This document shows positions 18,012-26,481 of a DNA stretch of 64,000 nt, piece by piece (positions within the stretch are counted from its first letter, which is position 1; every line of letters starts with the position of its first letter). The notes beneath the pieces were generated by a model. It saw nothing but the letters and a program-made list of their open reading frames with translations. It made no database searches and was not told where the DNA came from. A program made the translations under genes and the position numbers. Origin of the DNA: CAWCAW01 sp963793645 (GTDB taxonomy: Bacteria > Actinomycetota > Acidimicrobiia > Acidimicrobiales > UBA8190); the NCBI GenBank assembly GCA_963793645.1, contig CAWCAW010000003.1, forward strand, positions 372,001 through 436,000, given 5' to 3'.

Positions 18012-20171
18012 GTGCCGCTTGGTCGTTACTTGTTGGGGGTGCTCCTCGGGGGCGTAGCGCTGGTGCCCGTGCACGCGGCCTCGTACCTCTGGCGCGCTCG
18101 CCTCGTCGAACAGTGGAGAGGTGCTCGGGCCCGGCTCCTCGAATTTGTCGTAGATCTCGCCGTCATCGTTTGTGTCTCGGAGCTTCTCGGCTCGGTCCAT
18201 CTCTACCGCATCGGTCCCATGGTGGCGGTGCTGGCCGTCGTTGGCGTGGGCGGATGCATGGCGACGCGTTGGTTGGCTCCCGCCAACTCAGCGGACCATG
18301 AACCGGGCGTCTCGGAATCTGCGCCGGTCCCATCTCCTCCCGGTGCGCTCCTGGCGGCCCTTATCGCCGTAGCGCTGGTCATGGCCGACTGGAGCACCCG
18401 AACCGTCGCCGCGTACCACCACGGCATGTTGGGCGCGGACACGATCTGGTACCACATGCCGTTCGCGGCACGGTTCGTGCAAGACGGCTCCGTCACCGCT
18501 CTTCACTACGTGGACAACCAGCCCGTGACCGTGTTCTTTCCGGCCAATTCGGAGTTGGTGCACTCCCTCGGGATCCTGTTCATGGGCAACGACCTCCTGT
18601 CCCCCGTGCTCAACACCCTGTGGCTCGGGCTGGCCCTTTTGGCGGCGTGGTGCATCGGACGTGCCTTTGGCGTGGCCCCGGTCACCCTTACCGGCGCCGC
18701 CGTGTTGTTCGCCACCCCGGGTCTGGTGGCCACCCAGCCCGGCGGGGCCTACGACGACATCGTGGGCCTGGCCCTCGTGCTGGCCTCGGTGGCTCTGCTC
18801 GTCAATCGAAACGGCTTGAGCGAGCGAGCCCGAAAGGCCGTGTGGGGTGCCGCCGCCCTGCCCGCCGGCCTTGCGCTCGGCACCAAATTCACCTTCATCG
18901 CGCCGGTGGTGGCACTGACCGTCGGGATCTGGTTCTTGGCCACTCGGGGCAAACGAGTGCGCCTCAGCGCGCTGTGGCTGGCTCTGGTGTTGCTGACGGG
19001 GATCTTTTGGTATGGGCGCAACCTCGCCGCGGTTGGCAATCCACTGCCGTCGCTGCATCTCAAGTTCGGTCCTATCGCGTTGCCGAGCCCTCCAGTGGGT
19101 GCGCCGACTCTGACCGTGGCGCATTTTCTCTTCAATGGCCACGACTGGAGCGCGTATTTCCTCCCCGGCCTTCGGCTCTCCTTCGGACCGGCATGGTGGG
19201 GACTTCTCGGGCTTGCCGTCATTGGCAGCGTGCTGGCCGCCGTGGCGGGAGACCGCCAGCAACGCGTCCTCGGCCTGGTAGCTCTGGCGTCGGGGGTCAT
19301 TTTCCTGTTCACCCCGCAGTACCTCACCATCTACGGCGTGCCGGTGTTCTTTGTCGACAACGTTCGTTATGCGGATCCCGCCGTGATACTCGGCCTTGTC
19401 CTGTTGCCGATTAGTCCCATGCTGGTGTCCTGGCGCCGAGCCCGGTGGCTGCTCGGCGCCTACACGGTCATCATTGTCGTCACCCAAAGCGACGCCGCCA
19501 TCTGGCCGTCGACGTTGTTCAGGGATCGATTTGTGGCGCCCGTGGGCGGATCGGATTCCGTGGCCGGAGCACTTGTCGGCGTGGCCGTCTTCGCCGTCGG
19601 CTTCGCCGTCCTCGCCCGCCGGCGGCGCATTCCCGACTGGCATGTCCCCACCGTGGTGTCGATCGCTCTGGCCGCGCTCGTTGTGGTGGGCGGCTACCCG
19701 CTCCAGCAGGCCTATCTGCGTGACCGTTATGTCGGTGGTGGCGGCTTCGGGTCCGTCAGCGCCTGGGCGCAACACGAGAGCCACCTCCGCATCGCCGTCA
19801 TCGGGCAGTACGCGGACCTGCAGTACCCCCTCTACGGCAAGACCCTGACGAATTACGTGCAGTACCTCGGGGTCCGAGGACCGCACGGGGCCTATTCGCC
19901 GTTTACGGCTTGTGCCTCCTGGCGAGAGGCGTTGAACCAAGGCCACTATTCGTACGCCCTCGTAACCACCAGCATCGCCGCCACCAAAGCAGCCGTCTAC
20001 GCCGGTCCTCCGTCAGAGACAACGTGGACGAGCACCGACGCGGCCGCCCGTGTTGTATTTCATGGGATCGTGCATGTGGGCGCCCCCATCCCGGGGTACC
20101 TCGGCTACACGCTTTACCACTTCGCCGGAAGGCTTGACCCGGCCGGATGCGGTCGGCTCGACCAGACCTAG
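18012..20171 (+). CDS. Large GT-C-like polytopic membrane protein
   Basis: About 719 residues. The GTG at 18012 is chosen because GGAGGG lies just upstream and the first helix begins at once. There are about a dozen helices. The loop around HHGMLGADTIWYHMPFA ... PVTVFFPANSELVHSL is typical of GT-C mannosyl/glucosyltransferase-like proteins, in which an acidic residue in the first large outside loop is catalytic. A soluble C-terminal region of about 130 residues follows. It likely uses a polyprenyl-phosphate sugar at the outer face of the membrane. Its last codons overlap the convergent bifunctional transferase gene by four bases (CTAG). Confidence 0.75.
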   Translation: MPLGRYLLGVLLGGVALVPVHAASYLWRARLVEQWRGARARLLEFVVDLAVIVCVSELLGSVHLYRIGPMVAVLAVVGVGGCMATRWLAPANSADHEPGVSESAPVPSPPGALLAALIAVALVMADWSTRTVAAYHHGMLGADTIWYHMPFAARFVQDGSVTALHYVDNQPVTVFFPANSELVHSLGILFMGNDLLSPVLNTLWLGLALLAAWCIGRAFGVAPVTLTGAAVLFATPGLVATQPGGAYDDIVGLALVLASVALLVNRNGLSERARKAVWGAAALPAGLALGTKFTFIAPVVALTVGIWFLATRGKRVRLSALWLALVLLTGIFWYGRNLAAVGNPLPSLHLKFGPIALPSPPVGAPTLTVAHFLFNGHDWSAYFLPGLRLSFGPAWWGLLGLAVIGSVLAAVAGDRQQRVLGLVALASGVIFLFTPQYLTIYGVPVFFVDNVRYADPAVILGLVLLPISPMLVSWRRARWLLGAYTVIIVVTQSDAAIWPSTLFRDRFVAPVGGSDSVAGALVGVAVFAVGFAVLARRRRIPDWHVPTVVSIALAALVVVGGYPLQQAYLRDRYVGGGGFGSVSAWAQHESHLRIAVIGQYADLQYPLYGKTLTNYVQYLGVRGPHGAYSPFTACASWREALNQGHYSYALVTTSIAATKAAVYAGPPSETTWTSTDAAARVVFHGIVHVGAPIPGYLGYTLYHFAGRLDPAGCGRLDQT

Positions 20172-21652
20172 GAACCGATGCGAGCTGACACGGCGTACTG
20201 CCCGCCAAAGGGCATGTTCCGCAAGGCCCGATCGATGTCGCGGCCTACATTCCCACCCAGTGGGGTGAAGAGATAGTTGTGTATCCGAGCATCGCGCCCC
20301 CCGGCCCCTTTCAACAGACCGACGGTCTCGCGACTGGTGAGCAGGATGGCGTCCTTGTCGAGCTCGCAGCTATTGACAGCGAGCCGGGTCAGCGGATTGA
20401 ACGGGTTGTGTTCGAAAACCGCCATGAGCCCGTCAGCGCGGGCCACCCGGTGCATCTCACTGACGAATTTGTAGCGCTTGGAGCGCGGCACGTGGTGCAG
20501 CACACAGATGGCAATGACGACGTCGAAGGTATCGTCGTCGAACGGCAGCTTCTCCCCGTCGTACCAGCTGTACTGAGCTCCGGGGACGTTTTGACGGGCC
20601 CGGACGATCATCTCCTCCGAGACGTCCACGCCGTTGAGGCTCCCTACCTTGGCCGACAGGAATCTGTCGGTGGTCCCGGTCCCGCACCCGACGTCAAGGA
20701 CTGAAAGTGAGTCCAGACGACCGAGATCGCCACCAGCGAGCTCCTCGAGCACCTCGACTTTCCGGCTGGCGTAGAAGGCCGAATCGCGGCCCGTGAACGA
20801 GACCGAGCGATCGACGGCTTCCTCGTAGCGGACGGCAATGGGGTCAAAGTCAACGGCACGATCCTCTTCGAGTGAGGTCGGCTGCGACAGTCCCCTCGGC
20901 ATGCTCCGGTTGCGGCCCGCCCGCCACAGACGCCAGATGCCTCGAAGGTCGTCAATGGCCGTGTGGATGATCCGGACCCGAGAGTCGTCGTCTTCAACCC
21001 ACTCCACGGGCACTTCGTTGATCCGCAGGCCCGCACGCCACGCCAGGACCAGGAGCTCGGTGTCGAAGAACCAGCCGTCGTCCTCGATGCGCGGCAGCAG
21101 CGATCGGGCCACGCTGGTACTCACCGCTTTAAAGCCGCACTGGGCATCTCGAACCGAATAGCGAAACGTCCGCCGCGTGATGACGTTGTAGATACGCGAC
21201 ACGATCTCGCGTTGCAGGCTGCGTCGGATTTTGGCTCCTGACGCCAGGCGAGAGCCGATCGACACGTCGGCCTCTCCCTTGATGATCGGGTCGAGCAGAG
21301 GGCGGAGGGCCTCGAGGCCGGTGGAGAGGTCGACATCCATGTACGCCACCACGTCGGCCGTGCTGGTGGACCAGGCCGCCTTCAGGGCTCCGCCGCGTCC
21401 GGGGCGGTCGAGCCGCAGCACGCGGGTGCGGGGGTTCTTGGCCGCGAACTGGCTCGCCAGGGACCACGTCCAGTCCTTGCTCCCGTTGTCGACGACCGTG
21501 ATGAACCAGTCGTACGGGCACTGCTCCTCGAGGTGTCGGCTGAGCGTGGTCAGGCTCTGCTCGACGCACTTTTCCTCGTTGAGTACCGGAATCGTGATGT
21601 CGATGCTCGGCACGGCCACCAGATCGACTCCTCCGAATTGCGCCCCAGGCAA
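20168..21652 (-). CDS. Fusion of family 2 glycosyltransferase and class I methyltransferase
   Basis: 494 residues in one frame. Residues about 15-245 are a GT2 domain: TIPVLNEE, VVDNGSKD, RPGRGGALKAAW, AYMDVDLST and QCGFKA, close to dolichol-phosphate mannose synthase-like enzymes but without their membrane helices. Residues about 275-494 are a SAM-dependent methyltransferase: VLDVGCGTGTTD, GVDVSEEMI, LPFDDDTFDVVIAICVLHHV. The fusion suggests one polypeptide adds and methylates a sugar or lipid intermediate. Either half might also work alone; the join (residues 245-275) has no start-like signal. The precise N-terminus could be the GTG a few codons in. Confidence 0.87.
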   Translation of the reverse strand: MPGAQFGGVDLVAVPSIDITIPVLNEEKCVEQSLTTLSRHLEEQCPYDWFITVVDNGSKDWTWSLASQFAAKNPRTRVLRLDRPGRGGALKAAWSTSTADVVAYMDVDLSTGLEALRPLLDPIIKGEADVSIGSRLASGAKIRRSLQREIVSRIYNVITRRTFRYSVRDAQCGFKAVSTSVARSLLPRIEDDGWFFDTELLVLAWRAGLRINEVPVEWVEDDDSRVRIIHTAIDDLRGIWRLWRAGRNRSMPRGLSQPTSLEEDRAVDFDPIAVRYEEAVDRSVSFTGRDSAFYASRKVEVLEELAGGDLGRLDSLSVLDVGCGTGTTDRFLSAKVGSLNGVDVSEEMIVRARQNVPGAQYSWYDGEKLPFDDDTFDVVIAICVLHHVPRSKRYKFVSEMHRVARADGLMAVFEHNPFNPLTRLAVNSCELDKDAILLTSRETVGLLKGAGGRDARIHNYLFTPLGGNVGRDIDRALRNMPFGGQYAVSARIGS

Positions 21653-21745
21653 CGGCCTGCGGCTACCCCTGCCGGCAGGCGATCTAACCCAAATCTACAC
21701 GAAGGCACATCCCTAAAAATGAGGGATTTCCCCCCCAATACCCCG

Positions 21746-23317
21746 TCAGCCGGTGCTACAACCGGCGACCGGCAAGGGGCCCTCGGAGCGGTAAACCTGG
21801 TAGGCGTTGGAGCTGAAGAGACTGAGATGGTCCTTTTCGGCATCGGCGAGCTCGGGTCGGAGCACCGCCGCAGCCGAGGAACCACCGAGGCCGAAGAAGA
21901 TGACGTGATCGACCTCACATTGCTGCTCGGGGACCGGCACTCGATTGAAGTTCGCCAAGAACTGTCCTTCGGACTGCGTCGTCCCCTTCTGCGCGCTGCC
22001 GTTGGTCATCCCGAAATCGGTCGATTCGACGCATTGGACCACCACGAACACGGCCAACAACGCCAAGCCCACCACCTTGATCCGAAACGACAGGCGCGTG
22101 TCGATGCTCTGGGCGCGGGCGGGGAGGTGGTTCCACGCATACGCCACGATGCCGACCAGAAGCACGATGTTCCCCATGCTGTAGCGAGTCTGGACAATGG
22201 CCCCCACCGCGCCTGTGCCCGCCCGGCCGATGGTGATGATCAGGTCGGCCAGCAGCGCGTAGGCCACCAGGGCCAGCGGCACCGGGAGGTCCAACTGGTG
22301 ACGCCGCTCTCGGATCGATTGGACGACCACGAACAACGCCACCGCCGTAATGGCGAGCCCGAGCAGCTCATGGGCGCCGCTATGGACGATGTGGCTGTTG
22401 AAGTAGTAGTTCAGGCCGGCGGTGGGGATGACGTTGCCCACCAGGGCCGTGAAGAATTTGGCGCTGATGACGGGGTGTTCGAGGGCGAACGCCGGCGAAC
22501 ACCCTCGGGCGGTCGAGAAACAACCGTTGTTGTGCGGATTGAACCCGATGAAGTACACCGCCGTGGTCACCACCGCCACCCCCACCCACACGGCTGCCTC
22601 GTTGCGCGCCTCGCGCTCCCGGGGGGACCTCCAAAGCAAACAGATCAGGCCCACCGGCCATAACAAGAGTCCCTGGGTGAACGAGTAGGAAGCGACGACA
22701 CCGGCCACCACAGCCAGGACGAAAGCGATCCGGCGGGAACCGGGGTGAAAGAGAAGGAGGTAGATCATGGCCATCAGGCAGAACACGACCATGAACCAGG
22801 CCAGCTGAAAATCCCACACCGCATTTCCGTAGTCGGCCAGGCTGAACCACACCACGGCGATGGTGAGAACCGGCAGGGGGCTGAGCCGGCGGCCCAGGTA
22901 GCCGCGAAAGATACGCAGCATCAAGGCGAAGCTGGCGACGAAGATGACGCCACTGAGTAACGCCAAATGTGTTTCGTCGAGATGGTCGAGCCGTCCCGAC
23001 GCCAAGAACACCAGATTGGGAAACAGCATGCGCGCCTCGGTGTGTTGGCGCCACAACTGGTCGAAGCTGAGATGCCCGTGCAGCGACGCATTGATCAGCG
23101 GCACCAAGGTCCAGTCGTCCCCCACGGGAACGACGACCACGTAATGGGCGATATACAGGAGGTACAGAACCGGGACCACTACGGCGGCGACCACGGTCAG
23201 CACAGATCCGAGGCGCCCCTTGATCCCTGACTCATCGGGCCGCGACGGGGCGCCCCCAGCGGCGGCGCCTGACGGCTCAGTTGACAACGTCACCCCCCAG
23301 GCGTCCGACCAGTTCAT
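21746..23317 (-). CDS. Polytopic membrane protein of unrecognised family (paralogue B)
   Basis: 523 residues, intact. Start at 23317 is fixed by an ATGA overlap with the stop of the uracil-DNA glycosylase gene (23314-23316). About ten helices. It aligns along its full length with the protein at 14732-16286: GDDWTLVPLINASLHGHL, LWRQHTEARM, WFSLADYGNAVWDFQLAW, QGLLLWPVGLICLLW, GRAGTG, and a C-terminal soluble segment ending near residue 520. No family recognised. Codon use is more G+C-rich than in paralogue A, so the two may have different histories. Confidence 0.8.
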   Translation of the reverse strand: MNWSDAWGVTLSTEPSGAAAGGAPSRPDESGIKGRLGSVLTVVAAVVVPVLYLLYIAHYVVVVPVGDDWTLVPLINASLHGHLSFDQLWRQHTEARMLFPNLVFLASGRLDHLDETHLALLSGVIFVASFALMLRIFRGYLGRRLSPLPVLTIAVVWFSLADYGNAVWDFQLAWFMVVFCLMAMIYLLLFHPGSRRIAFVLAVVAGVVASYSFTQGLLLWPVGLICLLWRSPREREARNEAAVWVGVAVVTTAVYFIGFNPHNNGCFSTARGCSPAFALEHPVISAKFFTALVGNVIPTAGLNYYFNSHIVHSGAHELLGLAITAVALFVVVQSIRERRHQLDLPVPLALVAYALLADLIITIGRAGTGAVGAIVQTRYSMGNIVLLVGIVAYAWNHLPARAQSIDTRLSFRIKVVGLALLAVFVVVQCVESTDFGMTNGSAQKGTTQSEGQFLANFNRVPVPEQQCEVDHVIFFGLGGSSAAAVLRPELADAEKDHLSLFSSNAYQVYRSEGPLPVAGCSTG

Positions 23318-24054
23318 CTGTGCGGTGAGCCATAGTACGCACTGTCGATGCCCGCCAGCTCTCGAGCTCGACCGAACACGGCGTCGAGCATGGCCTCGGT
23401 GAGCTTGCCGGTGAAGGTGTTCTGCTGGCTGGGGTGATACGAACACACCACCACCCGCCCGTCCGCCAAGGCGACCTCCACCCCATGGCCGAAACGGGGT
23501 CGGGGCCGCACCCCGAACATGGAAGTTACGGCCTGGTAGGCGAACTGCCCGAGCACCACGATCACCCGCACCTCGTCCAGGGCGTCGAGCTCCCGCACCA
23601 AGAACTCCGCGCAGTTGTCCCGCTCGGCGACGGTAGGTTTGTTGGCCGGCGGTGCGCAACGCACCGCCGCGGTGATGTAGGCGCCGCGCAGTTCGAGTCC
23701 GTCATCGACTGACACGCTCGTCGGCTGGTTGGACAACCCGGCGCGCCACAGGGCCGCGAACAGCCAGTCGCCGGACCGGTCACCGGTGAACACCCGGCCC
23801 GTGCGGTTGCCGCCGTGGGCAGCGGGTGCGAGCCCCACCACGCAAATCCGCGCCGAGGCGTCTCCAAAACCGGGGACAGGCCGACCCCAGTACTGCTGAT
23901 CGGCGAACGCGGCCCGCCGAACGGTGGCCACCTCCTGGCGCCACGCCACCAAACGCGGGCAGGCGTGGCACTCGATGATCTCGTCGGTGAGCTCGTCGAG
24001 CAGGAGTCGGCAGCGGGTGGGACCGCTACGTCTCGACGGCGGGATGACGCTCAC
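23314..24054 (-). CDS. Family 5 uracil-DNA glycosylase (UdgB-like)
   Basis: About 246 residues from a GTG at 24054. CHACPRL and further cysteines (RCAPPANKP, and one in the C-terminal HPSQQNTF segment) match the 4Fe-4S cluster of family 4/5 glycosylases, and GLAPAAHGGNRTGRVFTGD is the family 5 active-site motif, which lacks the usual catalytic Asp/Glu. HPSQQNTF is motif 2. It removes uracil and other deaminated bases. It is divergent from the phosphoglycerate-mutase-like gene across 25 bases and coupled by ATGA to the membrane protein gene downstream. Confidence 0.88.
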   Translation of the reverse strand: MSVIPPSRRSGPTRCRLLLDELTDEIIECHACPRLVAWRQEVATVRRAAFADQQYWGRPVPGFGDASARICVVGLAPAAHGGNRTGRVFTGDRSGDWLFAALWRAGLSNQPTSVSVDDGLELRGAYITAAVRCAPPANKPTVAERDNCAEFLVRELDALDEVRVIVVLGQFAYQAVTSMFGVRPRPRFGHGVEVALADGRVVVCSYHPSQQNTFTGKLTEAMLDAVFGRARELAGIDSAYYGSPHR

Positions 24055-24079
24055 GATCGACAGCGTACGATGGGCGTGC
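24055..24079. promoter_or_regulatory. Overlapping divergent -10 elements, likely leaderless promoters
   Basis: In the 25-base gap, TACGAT (24066-24071, plus) ends eight bases before the mutase-like GTG at 24080, and TACGCT (24067-24062, minus) ends seven bases before the glycosylase GTG at 24054. The two hexamers share their TA step. Same arrangement as at 12.12 and 58.95 kb. Confidence 0.5.
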
Positions 24080-24726
24080 GTGCCCGCCCGCCGTCCTCCG
24101 GCTTCCGCCGTCGCGCTACTCGTCCGCCACGGACGCACCTCCACTACCGGCAAGGTGCTGCCCGGACGCGCCCCTGGCCTGCACCTCTCGGTCGAGGGCC
24201 GCGCCCAAGCCGAGGCCGCCGCGGAGCGCATCTGCTGCCTTGAAGCGCCCCCCGGTAGCCGTCTACGCCTCTCCGCTCGAACGGGCCGTTGAAACGGCGC
24301 GGCCCATCGCCGGCAGGCCTGGGGCTGCGAGTGCGCGTCGAGCGGGGCCTGCTCGAATGCGACTTCGGGTCATGGACCGGCGCCTCGCTGGCCCGGCTGC
24401 GGCGCAAGCCAGAGTGGAAATCGGTGCAGTATTTCCCGAGCGCCTTTCGCTTTCCCGAGGGCGAGTCGTTCTCCGAGATGCAGGCCCGCATGATGACGAC
24501 CCTCGAGCGACTAGCCGCTCGACACCCGGGCGAGTCATTCGTCGCCGTGTCTCATGCCGACACCATCAAGGCGGCGGTGGCGTCTGCGGCCGGGGTGCCG
24601 TTGGACCTCTTTCAACGCCTGGTCATCTCTCCGTGCTCGGTGACGGCCCTGGCGCTCGGCGAGCACGGGCGCCTCGTCATGTGCGTCAACGCCACCGCCA
24701 CGTTGTCCGAGCTGGCCCCGTCATGA
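24080..24726 (+). CDS. Histidine-phosphatase (phosphoglycerate-mutase-like) protein, two frameshifts
   Basis: About 214 residues across three frames. The first frame has LVRHGRT, the phosphohistidine loop. The second has VYASPLERAVETARPIAG. The third has CDFGSWTG and VAVSHADTIK, the second catalytic histidine. Removing one C from the six-C run at 24248-24253 and one from CC at 24318-24319 restores a single protein. It resembles Rv2135c-type proteins of actinobacteria, which sit beside DUF3090 and SCO1664-like genes exactly as here. Its stop overlaps the DUF3090 ATG (ATGA). Substrate unknown. Confidence 0.82.
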
Positions 24727-25220
24727 GCCCTGCCCTCGACCTGGGTGACCTCGACCGGTTCACCGTCGGCGTAGAAGGGGCGGTGGGTCGGCGCGTCTTT
24801 CTCCTGCAATGCCGCGCCGGCGCCACCACGCTCACACTGAAGGTCGAGAAACAACAGATATCCGTGCTCGCCGAGTACCTGGGGCGACTCCTTTCCGATC
24901 TCGATCGTCCCGAGGACCTTCCTCAGGATCTCGAGCTCGAGGAGCCCACCGAGCCGCACTGGGTGATCGGCACGCTCGGGGTGACCTATGACGATGACGC
25001 CGATCGCATCGTGCTCATCGCCGAAGAGCTCGTCCCCGAGGATGAGGACGGCGACATGGCGCGCTTCACCATCACCCGTTCGCAGGCCGCCGCGTTCGCC
25101 ATCCGGGCCACCACCCTCGTCGAGGCCGGACGCCCGCGGTGCCCGCTGTGCGGAGGACCTCTCGACCCGTCTGGACACGAGTGCCCGAGGACCAACGGTC
25201 ATCGCCCCCCGGCCCAGTGA
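24723..25220 (+). CDS. DUF3090 family protein
   Basis: 165 residues. The ATG at 24723 overlaps the previous stop. The domain begins DLGDLDRFTVGVEG and continues VFLLQCRAGATTLTLKVEKQQ, matching DUF3090, a family almost confined to actinobacteria. The C-terminus adds a small zinc-ribbon-like tail, CPLCGGPLDPSGHECP. No biochemical role is known to me. The order mutase-like, DUF3090, SCO1664-like is conserved in the phylum, suggesting a joint function. Its stop overlaps the next GTG (GTGA). Confidence 0.88.
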   Translation: MSPALDLGDLDRFTVGVEGAVGRRVFLLQCRAGATTLTLKVEKQQISVLAEYLGRLLSDLDRPEDLPQDLELEEPTEPHWVIGTLGVTYDDDADRIVLIAEELVPEDEDGDMARFTITRSQAAAFAIRATTLVEAGRPRCPLCGGPLDPSGHECPRTNGHRPPAQ

Positions 25221-25903
25221 ACCTCCTCGCCGATGGCGAGATCGAGGTGGTCGGGCGCATGCCGTGGAGCTCGAATCACACGTTTTTGGTGACCTGCACG
25301 CTCGGCGACGACGAGACGTCGGCCATCTACAAACCGGGCCGGGGCGAGCGCCAACTGTGGGACTTCCCCGACGAGATCTACCGCCGCGAGGTAGCCGCCT
25401 ACGAGCTCTCCGAGCTCCTCGGATGGAACCTCGTCCCCGAGACCATCGAGCGTGACGACGCCCCCTTCGGCCCCGGATCGCTGCAACGCTTCGTGCCGGC
25501 TGATTTTTCCGAGCACCACTTCACCCTCGTCGAAGACGCCACCCACCATGACCAGTTGCGAGTCATCTGTGCCTTCGACGTCGTGGCCAACAATGCCGAT
25601 CGCAAGAGCGGCCACTGCCTTTTGGGTGACGACGGAGGCATCTGGGCCATCGACAACGGTCTGTGTTTCCACACCGAGCCCAAGCTCCGCACCGTCATCT
25701 GGGAGTTCGCCGGGGAGAAACTGCCCGGTGCGCTGGCCGTCGATCTCGCCCAACTGGGGGCGCGGTTGCCCGGCAAACTCGCCGGCCTTCTCTCGCCCCA
25801 AGAGATCGATGCGATGTGCGGGCGCACCGAGGAATTCCTCTCCGCCGGCCGTTTCCCGGTGCCGGACCCCGACACCCACCACTACCCCTGGCCCCTCGTA
25901 TAG
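25217..25903 (+). CDS. SCO1664-family (PI3/4-kinase-like fold) protein
   Basis: 228 residues from the GTG at 25217, which overlaps the DUF3090 stop. Features are an N-terminal glycine-containing loop with SNHTFLVTC, a conserved lysine in AIYKPGRGERQLWDFP, VVANNADRKSGHCL (catalytic-loop-like D-R-K-x-x-H) and IWAIDNGLCF (metal-binding D-N-G). These are the reduced kinase motifs of PI3/4-kinase-like and HipA-related proteins. Real substrate unknown. Third gene of the conserved mutase-like/DUF3090/SCO1664 group. Confidence 0.83.
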   Translation: MNLLADGEIEVVGRMPWSSNHTFLVTCTLGDDETSAIYKPGRGERQLWDFPDEIYRREVAAYELSELLGWNLVPETIERDDAPFGPGSLQRFVPADFSEHHFTLVEDATHHDQLRVICAFDVVANNADRKSGHCLLGDDGGIWAIDNGLCFHTEPKLRTVIWEFAGEKLPGALAVDLAQLGARLPGKLAGLLSPQEIDAMCGRTEEFLSAGRFPVPDPDTHHYPWPLV

Positions 25904-25922
25904 GGACCCAGGGGCGCCGTTG

Positions 25923-26444
25923 TCAGCGGGGCGGGACGAAGAGGTCCTTCAACGTGGCGGTGCCCAACGACAATCGCGACCAGTCATCGGCGACGCCTCC
26001 CAGCACCACCAGTGCTGCGGTGGGCAGGCCCGGTTCCAAGCGTTGGCGGCCGGCGTCGTCGCCGGCATCGAGCATGAGCAGCGCCAGCTCGTGGAGCACG
26101 GGGTTATGGCCCACCACCATGACGGGGTGGTCCGCGGCGTCAACCTGACGCAGGAGCGCCACGATGTCGTCGACATCGGCGCCGTAGAGGCCCTTGTCGA
26201 TGTTGAGGCCGGCTTCGGGGCCGAGTGCGGCCATCACGAGTTGTGCGCTCTGCACGGCGCGCACACCTGATGACGACAGCACCGTGCGCGGCGTGGGCTC
26301 TCCGGCGTCAGCGACGGACGTGACGTAGTCCGCCACGGCGCCGGCTTGCCGGCGTCCTTTCGACGTCAGGGGACGACTGTGGTCGGTGCCGTCAGGCCCC
26401 TGCGCCGCTGCCTTGGCGTGGCGCAGTACCCACAGCTCGGCCAC
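25923..26444 (-). CDS. sixA: SixA-type phosphohistidine phosphatase
   Basis: 173 residues from a GTG start. LWVLRHAKA at the N-terminus is the RHG-like loop (RHA) typical of SixA, with GRRQAGAVADYV following and MVVGHNPVLHEL carrying the second histidine. SixA proteins remove phosphate from histidine in phosphorelay or PTS carriers. Convergent with the SCO1664-like gene. It lies 37 bases downstream of etfA start-wise on the same strand, but the functional link is doubtful. Confidence 0.88.
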   Translation of the reverse strand: MAELWVLRHAKAAAQGPDGTDHSRPLTSKGRRQAGAVADYVTSVADAGEPTPRTVLSSSGVRAVQSAQLVMAALGPEAGLNIDKGLYGADVDDIVALLRQVDAADHPVMVVGHNPVLHELALLMLDAGDDAGRQRLEPGLPTAALVVLGGVADDWSRLSLGTATLKDLFVPPR

Positions 26445-26481
26445 TGCCGCGGTCCGGCTCGAGCGCCCTACCCCGACCTGA

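Noticed and set aside
18288..19946. A 552-codon open frame on the minus strand
   Set aside because: It lies wholly antisense to the GT-C-like membrane protein, has charged, histidine- and glutamine-rich low-complexity sequence and no family motif; long antisense frames are expected at high G+C.
23318..23659. N-terminal extension of membrane protein paralogue B
   Set aside because: It overlaps the uracil-DNA glycosylase gene in another frame and is Arg/Gly-rich; the ATGA overlap at 23314-23317 defines the start.
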